A stretch of DNA of 64,000 bases from Bartonella senegalensis OS02. Lineage in GTDB: Bacteria > Pseudomonadota > Alphaproteobacteria > Rhizobiales > Rhizobiaceae. How positions within the stretch are numbered: the stretch's first letter is position 1; each line of letters starts with the position of its first letter. The position numbers and the translations under genes are program-made. Below the pieces are notes generated by a model. That model ran no database searches and had not been told where the DNA came from. It was given only the letters and a program-made list of their open reading frames with translations. Below are positions 51,489-62,135 of this stretch, one piece after another. Location of the stretch: assembly GCF_000312545.1 (NCBI RefSeq), contig NZ_HE997542.1:34095-98094 (forward strand). Reading direction: 5' to 3'.

Positions 51489-52799
51489 ATGGAAGAAACT
51501 TTAAAAGTTGGCATTGCAGGACTTGGTACGGTTGGGAGTTCAGTTGTTCGAATTTTATACGAAAAAGCCGAGAGTTTTGCTTGTCAATGCGGACGATCAA
51601 TCAAAGTTGTTGCTGTTAGTGCGCGTGACAAAAATCGCAATCGGGGAATTAATCTTAGTAATGTAAAATGGTTTGATTCCCCTGTGGACATGGCGTCTTC
51701 TGATGAGATTGACGTTTTTGTTGAGCTCATTGGTGGCGAATCAGATGTTGTGCATGCAGCTGTTAAAAAGGCACTTGAGAGCGGACATCATGTAGTTACT
51801 GCCAATAAAGCGCTCCTTGCTCGGCATGGGGAGGCACTTGCGGTTAGTGCAGAAAAAAAAGGGATTTTTGTTCATTTTGAAGCTGCCGTTGCAGGGGGAA
51901 TTCCTGTCATTAAAGCGATGAGAGAATCACTTGTCGGTAACCACGTATCACGGATTTATGGTATTCTTAATGGAACTTGTAATTATATATTAACACGCAT
52001 GTTTACTGAAGGACTTTCATTTAAAGATTGTTTGGCAGATGCGCAGAGGCTTGGTTATGCTGAAGCTGATCCCACTTTCGATATTGGGGGAAATGATACC
52101 GCCCATAAATTAGCTTTATTGACAAGTTTGGCATTTGGAACAACGGTTTCATTAGACGATGTGTATGTCGAAGGAATTAGTAATATTTCACAGATTGATA
52201 TCCGTGCAGCTGATGAATTGGGGTATCGCATTAAGTTGTTAGGGGTTGCATTAAAAACCGATACTGGAATCGAGCAACGTGTTCATCCAACAATGGTACC
52301 GACATCATCAATGATTGCGCAGATTCACGGTGTGACGAATGCTCTTTCTATTCAAAGTGATTTATTAGGGGAATTACTGCTTTCTGGTCCTGGTGCTGGA
52401 GGAATGGCAACAGCATCAGCGGTTATTGGTGATTTGGCTGATATAGCGAAAGCACGTTCTGGTTTTCAATATGCACCTGTTTTAGGAAGACCAGCATTGG
52501 GACTTATTCCTCACAAAAAAGCACGTATCTCTCATCATGCGGGTGGTTACTTTATTCGTTTGAATGTTTATGATCGCGCTGGTGTTTTTGCAGCGGTTGC
52601 AAGGCATATGGCTGATAATCACATTTCATTAGAGTCGATTGTTCAAAGACCTTTTGTAGAAAGTCAGAGTGTGAAAACAATTATTTTAATAACTCATGAA
52701 ACAACAGAGGTGAATGTACAACAAGCACTTACTGCTATTGAAAAAGATGGTCATCTTATTGCAAAGTCTCAATTTATTCGTATCGAACCTATGGTATAG
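51489..52799 (+). CDS. hom: Homoserine dehydrogenase
   Basis: The enzyme reduces aspartate semialdehyde to homoserine, the branch towards threonine and methionine. The 436-residue product has the nucleotide-binding GIAGLGTVGSSVV (8-20) and VVTANKALLARHG. The catalytic domain has YGILNGTCNYILTRM and EADPTFDIGGNDTAHK. A C-terminal ACT domain (about 355-430, starting YFIRLNVYDRAGVFAAVARH) suggests feedback control by threonine. hom followed by glpX is the usual rhizobial order; here recJ does not follow. Confidence 0.96.
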   Translation: MEETLKVGIAGLGTVGSSVVRILYEKAESFACQCGRSIKVVAVSARDKNRNRGINLSNVKWFDSPVDMASSDEIDVFVELIGGESDVVHAAVKKALESGHHVVTANKALLARHGEALAVSAEKKGIFVHFEAAVAGGIPVIKAMRESLVGNHVSRIYGILNGTCNYILTRMFTEGLSFKDCLADAQRLGYAEADPTFDIGGNDTAHKLALLTSLAFGTTVSLDDVYVEGISNISQIDIRAADELGYRIKLLGVALKTDTGIEQRVHPTMVPTSSMIAQIHGVTNALSIQSDLLGELLLSGPGAGGMATASAVIGDLADIAKARSGFQYAPVLGRPALGLIPHKKARISHHAGGYFIRLNVYDRAGVFAAVARHMADNHISLESIVQRPFVESQSVKTIILITHETTEVNVQQALTAIEKDGHLIAKSQFIRIEPMV

Positions 52800-52948
52800 A
52801 ATTGACACTTTGTTTTATATAATAGCAAAGAGGAAGCTTGAGTGTTTTTTCTTTTAGAAAGTTCTCATCTTTGTCAAAAGCTTTATTTTAAATGCTTGGT
52901 GATAAATACTCATATTTTTTATAGTACTCATTCAGTAGGATTTTTCAT

Positions 52949-53935
52949 ATGCCCACAACTCAAAAAAAATTAAATGGACTTGATCGTATTCTAACGCTTG
53001 AGTTAGTACGTGTCACTGAACGCGCTGCTGTTGCAGCTGCACGCTGGCGCGGGCGTGGTGATGAAAAGGCTGCTGATCAAGCAGCTGTAGATGCAATGCG
53101 TCAGGAACTTAATCGATTGCCTGTTGATGGTACAGTGGTCATTGGCGAGGGTGAACGTGATGAAGCTCCTATGCTTTATATTGGAGAAAAAGTAGGTCTT
53201 CAAAATGGATTGGCAATTGATATTGCACTTGATCCACTTGAAGGAACCACAATTTGTGCAAAAAATCTTCCTAATTCTTTAGCTGTGGTTGCAATTGCTG
53301 AAAAGGGTAACCTCCTTTATGCTCCTGATGTTTATATGAAAAAAATTGCTATTGGTCCTGGTTATCCAAAGGGGATTGTTGATATAGATGTTTCTCCTAG
53401 CGATAATATTCACGCCCTTGCAAGGGCTAAGGGAGTGGCTGTTAATCAGATTACTGTTTGTATTATGGATCGGCCTCGCCACGAAAAACTGATTGATGAA
53501 GTACGATCAACAGGGGCATCAATTCGCTTAATTGGTGATGGGGATGTTGCTGCCGTTATTGATACAACTGATCCAGAGGAAACAGGCATTGATATCTATA
53601 TGGGTATTGGGGGGGCACCAGAGGGTGTGTTAGCTTCCGCAGCATTACGCTGTATCGGTGGGCAGATGCAAGGATGTTTGCTGCTTGATACAGATGAAAA
53701 AATCGCACGTGCAGCTAAAATGGGAATCGATAATCCTCATAAAGTTTATACAATGGAAGAAATGGCAAAGGGTGATGTTTTATTTTCTGCAACAGGTGTA
53801 ACGGACGGAAATATGCTCTCAGGTGTTAAATTCACTTCTCGTTACATTCAAACAGAAACCCTTGTGATGCGTTCAGGTACTGGTACTGTTCGTAATATCA
53901 AAGCACAGCATAGAGACCATTCAAAATTTGATTAA
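52949..53935 (+). CDS. glpX: Class II fructose-1,6-bisphosphatase
   Basis: The enzyme removes the 1-phosphate of fructose-1,6-bisphosphate in gluconeogenesis, a route needed by bacteria that grow on amino acids. The 328-residue product has the metal-binding GEGERDEAP (66-74) and DPLEGTT (95-101), and the later GDGDVAAVIDTT and GIGGAPEGVLASAALRC. The length is normal. It sits 149 nt after hom. A long hairpin follows 52 nt after its stop. Confidence 0.95.
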   Translation: MPTTQKKLNGLDRILTLELVRVTERAAVAAARWRGRGDEKAADQAAVDAMRQELNRLPVDGTVVIGEGERDEAPMLYIGEKVGLQNGLAIDIALDPLEGTTICAKNLPNSLAVVAIAEKGNLLYAPDVYMKKIAIGPGYPKGIVDIDVSPSDNIHALARAKGVAVNQITVCIMDRPRHEKLIDEVRSTGASIRLIGDGDVAAVIDTTDPEETGIDIYMGIGGAPEGVLASAALRCIGGQMQGCLLLDTDEKIARAAKMGIDNPHKVYTMEEMAKGDVLFSATGVTDGNMLSGVKFTSRYIQTETLVMRSGTGTVRNIKAQHRDHSKFD

Positions 53936-53987
53936 TTCTCTCTTTTTGCTGTTGTTATTAAAAAATAGAACAGATCTTTTGCAAGCA

Positions 53988-54031
53988 GATGCTTCCATGA
54001 AGGTTTTCAGAGCTGCACTTATGGAAGCATC
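53988..54031. terminator. Bidirectional hairpin between glpX and ilvE
   Basis: GATGCTTCCAT (53988-53998) and ATGGAAGCATC (54021-54031) are perfect 11-nt complements around a 22-nt loop. They lie in the 128-nt gap between two converging genes. The shape suits a shared end signal, although no long T run follows on either side. Confidence 0.45.
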
Positions 54032-54063
54032 GACAGTTATATTTAGAAATATCTTTTTTATTG

Positions 54064-55170
54064 CTATGAGATCTGAATAGAATGTACCCAGCCATTTTCA
54101 TCTTCTCTATTGCCTTTTTGTAGGTCAACAAGTTGTGTACGAAGTTGCTTTGTGACCTCGCCAATCATTCCATTTCCAATAACAAGTTCACCATCTTTAT
54201 ATTTGAAATGGCCGATTGATGTGACAACAGCAGCAGTACCGCAAGCAAAAACTTCTTTCAGCTGACCACTTCGTGCATCTTCCTGGAGCGCTTTAAAAGA
54301 ATAAGGGCGTTCTTCTGTTGTTAAACCCATTTGTTGTGCCAACTGTAAAATTGAATGACGAGTTATTCCTGGAAGGATGGTGCCATTAAGTGGAGGGGTT
54401 ACAAGTGTATTATCTGCCATAATAAAGCAAACATTCATACCGCCTAGTTCTTCAATCCACTTATGTTCAACCATGTCAAGGAAAAGTACTTGACTACAAT
54501 TGTTTTGTTCTGCATTCTTTTGTGCAAGTAAGCTTGCTGCATAGTTACCACCACATTTTGCTACACCTGTTCCGCCTGGACCAGCACGGCTATAATCTGT
54601 TTCAAGCCATACGCTGACAGGTTTTTCTTCTCCTTTGAAATAGGATTCAACAGGAGAGGCTATGATACAGAAAATATATTCTTTAGAAGGGCGAACACCC
54701 AAAAAGTTCTCACTGCCAAACATGAATGGACGTATATAGAGGCTCGCATTGGGATTTCCAGAAACCCACTTCTGATCAATTTTTACTAATTGATGAACGG
54801 CATCTAAAAAAACATCTTCTGGCAATTCTGGCATGGCTAATCGTCTTGCCGATTCTATAAAACGCTGTGCATTGGCATTAGGGCGAAATAACAAAATACG
54901 TCCATCTTTTGCACGATATGCTTTGAGACCTTCAAAAATCTCTTGCCCATAATGCAGAACAGTACTTGCTGGATTAATTTCTAAAGATTTGTATTGAGAG
55001 ATGACAGCGTTATGCCAACCTTTCTCTTTCGTCCAGTTAATGATCACCATGTGATCTGTAAAAAATTGACCAAAACCAGGATTTTGGAGAATACGCTTAC
55101 GCTCTTCGTTTGATAGAGGGGATGGATGTTTTTCTATTTTAAATGGGATTGATGATGTAGGAGATTTCAT
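54064..55170 (-). CDS. ilvE: Branched-chain amino acid aminotransferase
   Basis: This PLP enzyme interconverts Leu, Ile and Val with their 2-oxo acids. The 368-residue product is the longer type related to mitochondrial and actinobacterial BCATs. It has HYGQEIFEGLKAYR (73-86), the PLP lysine K205 in GTGVAKCGGNYA, EELGGMNVCF and the late FACGTAAVVTSIG motif. It is monocistronic and convergent with glpX. In a host-dependent organism it may mainly serve Leu/Ile/Val breakdown or salvage of oxo acids. Confidence 0.95.
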   Translation of the reverse strand: MKSPTSSIPFKIEKHPSPLSNEERKRILQNPGFGQFFTDHMVIINWTKEKGWHNAVISQYKSLEINPASTVLHYGQEIFEGLKAYRAKDGRILLFRPNANAQRFIESARRLAMPELPEDVFLDAVHQLVKIDQKWVSGNPNASLYIRPFMFGSENFLGVRPSKEYIFCIIASPVESYFKGEEKPVSVWLETDYSRAGPGGTGVAKCGGNYAASLLAQKNAEQNNCSQVLFLDMVEHKWIEELGGMNVCFIMADNTLVTPPLNGTILPGITRHSILQLAQQMGLTTEERPYSFKALQEDARSGQLKEVFACGTAAVVTSIGHFKYKDGELVIGNGMIGEVTKQLRTQLVDLQKGNREDENGWVHSIQIS

Positions 55171-55470
55171 AAGTAAAACCTTTGATACGTTTTATTGCTA
55201 AGTATTTTTTATTATAAAAAACAATGAACTGCTTTCATCACAACTTTATTATTAGCAAATGATTTGTGTCAATGCCTTATTATAGAATTGAAAGAGAAGG
55301 CTCTTGAGAGGTATTGTTTATTTCTTTTTTCATGATTTTTCTTCGCAATTCTATCAAGTCATCTGGAACCTTTATACCTCTTTGTCGTTTTCACAAAATA
55401 AGGACCTGAATAATTTCGTATATGTATATCTTTTAAGCAAAGCTAGGGGAATTAGGAAAAGGAATTCACT
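55171..55470. promoter_or_regulatory. Divergent spacer between ilvE and a small membrane protein
   Basis: This 300-nt region must hold the promoters for both genes. It is AT-rich and shows no hairpin, repeat or operator that I can defend. Confidence 0.35.
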
Positions 55471-55815
55471 ATGATTGATAGAAATTACCAAACATATGAG
55501 GAGCGGATAGCTGCAGAAAAGACAGAGCGTGAACAGCGCAATTCACTTGGCAAAGGCATTTTTGCTATTCTTCTTGCCCTTTTCGTTCTCTGGTTTATTT
55601 TTGGCTTTTTAGGATCTTTTTTTACAAAATCTCCCGAACGGATCTCTCATGGTAACACCATAGAACCAAGTCAAACTATTACACGCCCGAGACAAGATTT
55701 AAATCCGACAGTTCCAGTCCCTTATAGCCATAAGGATATGAGATCGCCTTCATTTTATCAGCAAAATTCTTCAGAGGAAAGAATTCAACCAAGTGCTGAT
55801 CAAGGTGTTCAATAA
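55471..55815 (+). CDS. Small single-pass membrane protein of unknown function
   Basis: The 114-residue product has a charged N-terminal helix (YEERIAAEKTEREQR), one membrane span at about 29-51 (IFAILLALFVLWFIFGFLG) and a polar, Pro/Ser-rich tail that is probably disordered. GGAAAAGG upstream supports the ATG. The layout suggests an inner-membrane protein with a short cytoplasmic head and a periplasmic tail. No family is recognised. It converges on the SPOR-protein gene. Confidence 0.65.
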   Translation: MIDRNYQTYEERIAAEKTEREQRNSLGKGIFAILLALFVLWFIFGFLGSFFTKSPERISHGNTIEPSQTITRPRQDLNPTVPVPYSHKDMRSPSFYQQNSSEERIQPSADQGVQ

Positions 55816-55912
55816 TCTTAAATTCTTGAACTGGAAAAAATCTGATAGGATACTCATTTCTGCAATAAAATCTGCAATAAAACAAGTCATTACTTCATTG
55901 GGAGAAAAAACA

Positions 55913-55945
55913 ATAATGCAACGGCTGTTAAAACTGTTGCATTAT
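55913..55945. terminator. Hairpin between two converging genes
   Basis: ATAATGCAAC (55913-55922) pairs perfectly with GTTGCATTAT (55936-55945). A G-T and a G-C pair extend it inward to 12 pairs. It lies between the stop of the small membrane protein and that of the SPOR protein, so it may end both transcripts. T runs are short. Confidence 0.5.
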
Positions 55946-55960
55946 GTGTTTAGCATTTGT

Positions 55961-58483
55961 TTAGCGTGTGATGAAGCAACTTCCTCCAGAACTTTTGATG
56001 TCTTCACAAAGGTTTATCGCTTCACTACGGTTTTGTGCTTGAATACGAACACGGTAATAGGTTCCTTTTCCAGGTATGAGAGCAGACTGAATATTTAAAG
56101 GACGCGTGCCGATAAGGAATCCAAATTTAGACTTCATTTTTTTCAAAGAATCCTGAGCAAGTGCTTGTGTTGGTTGAGATGCAAGCTGTACATAATAATT
56201 TTCTGAATTCTGTGTGCGCACCTGAACTGGCGGGATTTCGCGAGAAGCTGCAGGCGTTTGTACTTGTGAATTGCTCTTTGTATGTGAAGGAAGTGGTACA
56301 AATGAATTTTCAGTTTTTTTCTCAACATTTGCTGTCGAAATATTTTCAGAGATTATTTGATCAATATCGGTCCTGAGATTATCTTCTGTTTCTTTGTTTT
56401 TTGTATTAGAAAATTGTGAAGAAACGGATTGGGATTTTTGAGGTTGATCCACAGTAGTCTGCTCGATCTTTTCTGCTTCATGTTCGTCCGCAGTTTTTTT
56501 CTCTGTTTGATTCATTGGGGCGAGCATAACTGTGCCATCTTGTTTTACAATAACAGTTTGTACTTCTTGCGTTGGAACAGTATGATTGAGAGCTTCTGTT
56601 ACTGCATCTTCAACATCAGAATCATCAACAGAAGAGGGAGAAAGGCTTGGAGATTCTTGTTGATTTAATGCTGCTAAATCTTCAGGGTGTTCCGAATTAT
56701 CAATAAGAAATTGTTGCGTGTTTTCTTGTTTTTCAGTTTGTCCTGTTGTTTGTTTATAAATATCTAAATTATACGCGACATCACTCTTTGTTTCTGTTGA
56801 TTCTTGCTTGAATTTAAAAGGTGTGTTGTCAGCGTGGATAATAGGTGTGCTTTCATTCTTTTGTGAGGACATAAAAAAGCGAGAATAACTTACAAAACCA
56901 ACTGCTATCAAAATAAGAAGAATAACACTCTTGGTAAGAGTTTTACTAACAATAGAATTCTTTAGAGGAGGAGGCGTTGATGAATGAATGGCGGGTTCAT
57001 CTGCATCTGTGTATGATAAATTTTCCGTAAGAGAGGAGGAATAATACCCCATATTGTTCGCAGAAAAATGATTGGAACCCTGTTCTTGGCGATTTATAGA
57101 AGCATTTTCTTTTGAATTTTGTATGGTTTGATGAAAGATTTCATTGAAAACTTCATCTTGTTGTTTTGGCTGTGAAAAATTTTCTGCTGGAATATTTCCT
57201 ACATTCAATACATCGGCAAACTCTTCTTTTAAACCATCAGTAGGTACATTATATTCTGGGATTTCATATGGAACTTCTGGAACCATAATCGGTGCAGTTT
57301 TTTCTACGATTTCTTCAGCAAATTTATAAGTATCGACATTTGGAGGAGGAGTATCCCTGTGCACAGTAGTGTTATGAGCAAAAAAATGATTTTTTTGCGT
57401 ATCCTTAAAGACACCTGATGAGGATAACCTCTCATTTAAATTCTTTTGTTTATAAGCAACCTCTTTTTCATTGTTTTGCTTAGAGATATTTTCAGTATTA
57501 TTGATGTATTGGGCTTGAGAATCAACATATGGGGGAGTTTGTGCAGCAGAAGTTTCTTGTTTTGAGAATTTCTCTTCATAAAATTGAGGATAGGAATCAG
57601 TATGATTTTCTTGTAGAAAATCTTTTAAATCAGATGGCTTGTTGGTTTGCGCCGAATCCAAAGATGGTGGAAAGTCACTTGTTGTTTCATTTCTTGCAGA
57701 GTCTTTTTTCTCCGAAATAAGGTTGGCAGATGCAAAATCAGCGTTTGCTTTCATAGAAGGAGTTGGAGCATTGGTATAATATTCTTCAATCCAATTTTCT
57801 TGGTCAGCTGAAACTTCATAGGGATGGTTTATAGAAGCGCTATGGAGGTTTTGATTGTCATCATGATTTTGTTGCGGCACAATTTTTTGTGAAAAATGGC
57901 TCTCTTGTTCACCTCGTTCTGGAGGAGCTCCACTCTTAACGGGTCTTTCAGTTCCATCAAAAAAGAAATTTTTTGATGGTGCATCGAGTTTGTTTTTTTC
58001 AAAAGAGGAACGAGCAGGAGCCCATGCTGTCTTATTTTGAGATGACAGATTCTTCTGAATGGGTAAGGGAGAAAGCGCGTCTAAAATTTGCTCTTCATCA
58101 TGGGACGAAGGTAAAGAGTGTTCTTCTTTAGACAAAAAACTGTTTTTTTCTTGATTTTTAAAAGAAGAATTTAATGTAGTATCTGAAGTTGTTTTATTGC
58201 TGGTTTTATGTAAATTATACTGTTTTTCTTGCTTATTAAGTGGTAAGTCACTGGTTAAATTATTTTCGAATTCTGCTTCTAAAAAGGACAAATCAAAATC
58301 ATCATCATGAAATGAAGTGTTAGAGGGCTTAGTTCTCGACTGGTCATTTTGTAAAGAAGAGGGGTCTTTTTGATTTTCGCTCTTTTTATTTGAAGCAAAA
58401 ATTTGCGTAAATCTCTCCAGAGGATTATGATATTCATCATCCTGTTTCATTTCATGCGGATTTTTGCGATTGTTATCGCTCAT
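55961..58483 (-). CDS. Large SPOR-domain envelope protein
   Basis: SPOR domains bind denuded peptidoglycan at division sites. The 840-residue product has a very long polar N-terminal part (about 1-505) rich in Gln, Asn, Ser, Glu and Lys and probably disordered in the cytoplasm. It has one membrane span (about 519-537, VILLILIAVGFVSYSRFF), a second low-complexity periplasmic linker, and a C-terminal SPOR domain (about 760-840: YYVQLASQPTQALAQDSLKK then YRVRIQAQNRSEA). The ATG at 58483 with GAGAAA upstream is preferred to a TTG 39 nt earlier. It lies downstream of argS on the same strand, as in many alphaproteobacteria. Confidence 0.85.
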   Translation of the reverse strand: MSDNNRKNPHEMKQDDEYHNPLERFTQIFASNKKSENQKDPSSLQNDQSRTKPSNTSFHDDDFDLSFLEAEFENNLTSDLPLNKQEKQYNLHKTSNKTTSDTTLNSSFKNQEKNSFLSKEEHSLPSSHDEEQILDALSPLPIQKNLSSQNKTAWAPARSSFEKNKLDAPSKNFFFDGTERPVKSGAPPERGEQESHFSQKIVPQQNHDDNQNLHSASINHPYEVSADQENWIEEYYTNAPTPSMKANADFASANLISEKKDSARNETTSDFPPSLDSAQTNKPSDLKDFLQENHTDSYPQFYEEKFSKQETSAAQTPPYVDSQAQYINNTENISKQNNEKEVAYKQKNLNERLSSSGVFKDTQKNHFFAHNTTVHRDTPPPNVDTYKFAEEIVEKTAPIMVPEVPYEIPEYNVPTDGLKEEFADVLNVGNIPAENFSQPKQQDEVFNEIFHQTIQNSKENASINRQEQGSNHFSANNMGYYSSSLTENLSYTDADEPAIHSSTPPPLKNSIVSKTLTKSVILLILIAVGFVSYSRFFMSSQKNESTPIIHADNTPFKFKQESTETKSDVAYNLDIYKQTTGQTEKQENTQQFLIDNSEHPEDLAALNQQESPSLSPSSVDDSDVEDAVTEALNHTVPTQEVQTVIVKQDGTVMLAPMNQTEKKTADEHEAEKIEQTTVDQPQKSQSVSSQFSNTKNKETEDNLRTDIDQIISENISTANVEKKTENSFVPLPSHTKSNSQVQTPAASREIPPVQVRTQNSENYYVQLASQPTQALAQDSLKKMKSKFGFLIGTRPLNIQSALIPGKGTYYRVRIQAQNRSEAINLCEDIKSSGGSCFITR

Positions 58484-58632
58484 AGCTTTTCTCACATAAC
58501 GCTCTGCATCTGCGTGCAACAAATAGTTAATTCTGATTGTTTATATTCTTAAATATAAACCTCACCACTCCTAAAAGGGTACACGAAAAATTTATCAATA
58601 AAGCACTCATTTTACGCATTTGTACAACTTTT

Positions 58633-60405
58633 TCAACGCATTTCTGTTGCAGCTTTGATTCCCACAATTGCAAGTCCTGATGATAAAATATTCATGATAG
58701 CTTTTATCAAGCCCAATCTGGCAAAGGAGAGTTCCTTATCATCAGGCTGAATAAAACGTAAATCGAGATTATCACTTCCTTTGTTCCAATGGGCATGAAA
58801 GCTGGAAGCAAGATCATAGAGATAAAATGCCAATCGGTGCGGTTCTTTATGGACCACGGCTTGTTCAATGATGCGTGGATATTCAGAAAGTTTGCGTATT
58901 AAAAATATTTCATGATCGTCTGTTAATCGGTTAAGATGTGCAATCATTTTGTCATTTGAAACATTTTCAATCTGGAGGGTTTCTTGCGCTTGACGAAAAA
59001 CTGAATGGCAACGTGCACTTGCATATTGTACGTAAAAAATAGGGTTATCTTTTGATTGTTCTGTCACTTTTGCAAAATCAAAATCAAGAGGTGCTTCACA
59101 CTTACGGTATAGCATCATAAAACGTACCGGATCACTCCCGACTTCTTCTACAACATCTCGTAAAGTGACAAATGATCCTGCTCTTTTCGACATGCGTACA
59201 GGATGACCGTTGCGAAACAGTTTTACCAATTGACATAAGAAAACACTCAACTTCGCTTTATCATTAGAAATGGCTTTTGCCATTGCTTCTAATCGCTTTA
59301 CGTAACCTGCATGATCTGCCCCTAAAATATAAATCATTTCGTCAAAACGACGATTGAATTTATCATGAAAATAAGCAACATCGGCAGCAAAATAGGTGTA
59401 AGAACCATCAGATTTCATTAAAACACGGTCTTGATCATCTCCAACATCCGTTGAACGGAACAAAGTTTGTTCACATGGCTCCCAGTCTTCAATGTTTTGT
59501 TCTTTTGGGTTTTGTCCTTTTGGTGGTGGGAGCTTTCCTTTGTAGATATATCCCTTTAAAGTAAGGTCATTAATCGTATTACGAATAGCGCGCGCATTAT
59601 CGGCATAAAGCATCCGCTCAGAGAAAAAGATATCATGATAAATATTAAGGGCAGCTAAATCTTTACGAATCATTGACATCATTGCATGAATCGCACGCTC
59701 TTTCACGATAGAGAGAGCTTCTTCTTTATCCATGGTGAGTAATTTATCGCCAAATTCTTGAGCAAGCGATTGACCCAATGGTATCAAATATTCACCAGGA
59801 TACAGCCCTTCTGGAATTTCATCGATTTTTTGTCCAAGAGCTTCACGGTAACGTAACAATACGGAGTGGGCAAGGACTTCGATTTGTTTACCAGCATCAT
59901 TGATGTAATATTCTTTTGTAATGTTATAGCCAACAAATTGCAGCAAGTTAGAAAGAACATCTCCCACAACAGCACCACGGCAATGCCCTACATGCATCGG
60001 GCCGGTTGGATTTGCTGATACATATTCAACATTGATGCGCTTTCCCTGTCCCATGGGGATACGACCATAAGATATACCTTTTTCAAGCATGGATTTTATT
60101 GCATCTTGCCAAAATGATTTCGTAAGCTTAATATTGATAAATCCAGGGCCAGCAACATCAATACTCTCGATAGAGGGATCATTTTTGAGAAGTTCCATGA
60201 TTTTTCCTGCAAGTGCACGTGGATTTAACCCAGTAGCTTTCGCAAGCACCATGGCAGCGTTGGTTGATAAATGTCCATGTGAAGAATCGCGCGGAGGGTC
60301 AATGGTGATTTTTGATAAATCTAAATCTTCTCGATTTTTTCCTTTTATATCAGATAATTCTAATGATTTTTTAATTTTATTCTCGAAGTTTTTAAAGACA
60401 TTCAT
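58633..60405 (-). CDS. argS: Arginyl-tRNA synthetase
   Basis: This class I synthetase charges tRNA-Arg. The 590-residue product has the N-terminal additional domain and the HIGH-type motif HVGH (138-141) within [14 protein letters not shown]. It also has the RMSKRAG version of KMSKS and a C-terminal anticodon-binding helical domain. The ATG at 60405 has GGAAG upstream; a TTG 6 nt earlier is possible. dgt lies 30 nt upstream on the same strand, so dgt-argS-SPOR gene form a likely unit. Confidence 0.96.
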   Translation of the reverse strand: MNVFKNFENKIKKSLELSDIKGKNREDLDLSKITIDPPRDSSHGHLSTNAAMVLAKATGLNPRALAGKIMELLKNDPSIESIDVAGPGFINIKLTKSFWQDAIKSMLEKGISYGRIPMGQGKRINVEYVSANPTGPMHVGHCRGAVVGDVLSNLLQFVGYNITKEYYINDAGKQIEVLAHSVLLRYREALGQKIDEIPEGLYPGEYLIPLGQSLAQEFGDKLLTMDKEEALSIVKERAIHAMMSMIRKDLAALNIYHDIFFSERMLYADNARAIRNTINDLTLKGYIYKGKLPPPKGQNPKEQNIEDWEPCEQTLFRSTDVGDDQDRVLMKSDGSYTYFAADVAYFHDKFNRRFDEMIYILGADHAGYVKRLEAMAKAISNDKAKLSVFLCQLVKLFRNGHPVRMSKRAGSFVTLRDVVEEVGSDPVRFMMLYRKCEAPLDFDFAKVTEQSKDNPIFYVQYASARCHSVFRQAQETLQIENVSNDKMIAHLNRLTDDHEIFLIRKLSEYPRIIEQAVVHKEPHRLAFYLYDLASSFHAHWNKGSDNLDLRFIQPDDKELSFARLGLIKAIMNILSSGLAIVGIKAATEMR

Positions 60406-60435
60406 ATTCAACTTCCATTATGTATTCAAAAGCGA

Positions 60436-61638
60436 TTAAACGAAATTATCTGTGCAGTCAAATAAACGCTGATATTCACGTAGAGCATAGTGATCGGTCA
60501 TACCTGACAGAAAGTCAGCAATGAGACGCGCTAACTCTTGATTTGTTAAATGAGCTGCTTTGTTGTGCCAATTTTCAGGCATGACATTTGGATTTTTATA
60601 ATAACATTCGAATAATTTTTGCACAATGCGTTTTGCTGCATTGCGACGATAGAGAACTTGATCATGGTAATAAAGGTTTTTAAATAGAAAGTCTTTTAGT
60701 TCTTTTTCGTAAGCAGCCATCGTAGGAGAAAAGGTCACAATGGTTTGTTTTGCTTGGTAAACATCGTTTATGCTTGTTGGTTTGATATATGCCAAGTTTT
60801 CTTGTGATTGTTTGATAACATCTTCAACCATGGTTGTTATTTGTCGGCGCACGAGTTCGTAGCCACGCCGAGTTTGATCGAGTTGTGGATGCGCTTTTCT
60901 TATATCGTTCAACAATGCCGCAGTGAGTGAAACTTGTTCGAACTGATCAAGTGTTAAAAATTGTGATCGTAATCCATCATCAATATCATGTGCATTGTAA
61001 GCAATATCATCAGCAATTGCAGCACATTGCGCTTCTAGTCCAGCGAAACAATTGAGCTGAAGATCCTGCTTTGCATTATATTGTAGAATATCGATAGGAA
61101 CATCTTTGTTGTTCGCATAAGGACCTAAAAGGGGCCCGTTATGTTTCACAAGTCCTTCAAGTGTTTCCCAAGTCAGGTTAAGTCCATCAAAATTGGCATA
61201 GCGCTGTTCTAGTTTTGTAACAATGCGTAACGCTTGTGCATTATGATCAAAGCCGCCATAAGGTGCCATTGCTTCGTTAAGGGCGTCTTCTCCTGCGTGG
61301 CCAAAAGGTGTATGTCCAAAGTCATGAACAAGGGCAATGGCTTCGGCAAGATCTTCATCAAGACAAAGTGCACGAGCTAATGTTCGTGCAATTTGAGAAA
61401 CCTCTATTGAATGTGTTAGTCGCGTACGATAATGATCACTCTCATCAGCAATAAACACTTGGGTTTTATGTTTCAGACGTCGAAATGCGTTAGAATGAAT
61501 AATACGATCTCTATCGCGTTGAAAAGGTGATCGTAGAGTATTCGTGGTTTCATAGAATAATCTGCCACGGCTTGTCTGTGGGTTGGCACTATAGAGTGCT
61601 CGAGATTGGTAATTGAAATTGATCTTGCTTCTATCCAT
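60436..61638 (-). CDS. dgt: dGTP triphosphohydrolase-like HD protein
   Basis: HD-domain enzymes of this family cleave dNTPs to nucleoside and triphosphate, controlling nucleotide pools. The 400-residue product has [10 protein letters not shown] and [10 protein letters not shown] with the metal ligand His76. It also has the HD pair His105-Asp106 in [13 protein letters not shown] and later [12 protein letters not shown]. It is the shorter type 2 subgroup common in alphaproteobacteria, whose in-cell substrate is not certain. It is first gene of the dgt-argS run and divergent from erpA. Confidence 0.92.
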   Translation of the reverse strand: MDRSKINFNYQSRALYSANPQTSRGRLFYETTNTLRSPFQRDRDRIIHSNAFRRLKHKTQVFIADESDHYRTRLTHSIEVSQIARTLARALCLDEDLAEAIALVHDFGHTPFGHAGEDALNEAMAPYGGFDHNAQALRIVTKLEQRYANFDGLNLTWETLEGLVKHNGPLLGPYANNKDVPIDILQYNAKQDLQLNCFAGLEAQCAAIADDIAYNAHDIDDGLRSQFLTLDQFEQVSLTAALLNDIRKAHPQLDQTRRGYELVRRQITTMVEDVIKQSQENLAYIKPTSINDVYQAKQTIVTFSPTMAAYEKELKDFLFKNLYYHDQVLYRRNAAKRIVQKLFECYYKNPNVMPENWHNKAAHLTNQELARLIADFLSGMTDHYALREYQRLFDCTDNFV

Positions 61639-61751
61639 TGCAAGCTATCCATTCTCATCCTAAATTTAAATTGAGATTGCTTTTTATTATGAATAAATTC
61701 CTTTTTATTGAGAATACTCTTTCTTGATAGTTTAATGCAAGGATATATAAA

Positions 61752-62075
61752 ATGGGCGTGAATATTTCAGATGCAGCTGCTAAACGGATTGCACAGATAC
61801 TTTCTAGTGAACCGGATAAAATAGGATTACGGATTTCCGTTGAAGGTGGTGGGTGTTCCGGTTTTTCTTATAAATATAATTTGGTTTCTGAAACAGGTGA
61901 AGATGATTTTGTTTTGAAAAAAGATGGGGCGATTGTCCTTATTGATTTACTCTCGCTTCCCTTCATGGAAGGGGCTGAGATTGATTTTGTTGATGATCTT
62001 ATGGGGCAGTCTTTTCAAATTCATAATCCCAATGCTGTTTCATCATGCGGTTGCGGTGTAAGTTTTTCGATTTAG
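61752..62075 (+). CDS. erpA: A-type iron-sulfur carrier (ErpA/IscA family)
   Basis: The protein passes Fe-S clusters to target enzymes. The 107-residue product has the three cluster cysteines in their usual places: Cys35 in GGGCSGFSY, and Cys99 and Cys101 in SSCGCGVSF. It is divergent from dgt across 113 nt, an arrangement common in rhizobia. ErpA is preferred to IscA because no isc genes are nearby, but the two are hard to tell apart by sequence. Confidence 0.92.
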   Translation: MGVNISDAAAKRIAQILSSEPDKIGLRISVEGGGCSGFSYKYNLVSETGEDDFVLKKDGAIVLIDLLSLPFMEGAEIDFVDDLMGQSFQIHNPNAVSSCGCGVSFSI

Positions 62076-62135
62076 AATGGTGACTTTGTGGTATTGTTTC
62101 TTGAAAAGATTATCGCTTTGGTCAACAATGCAGAA

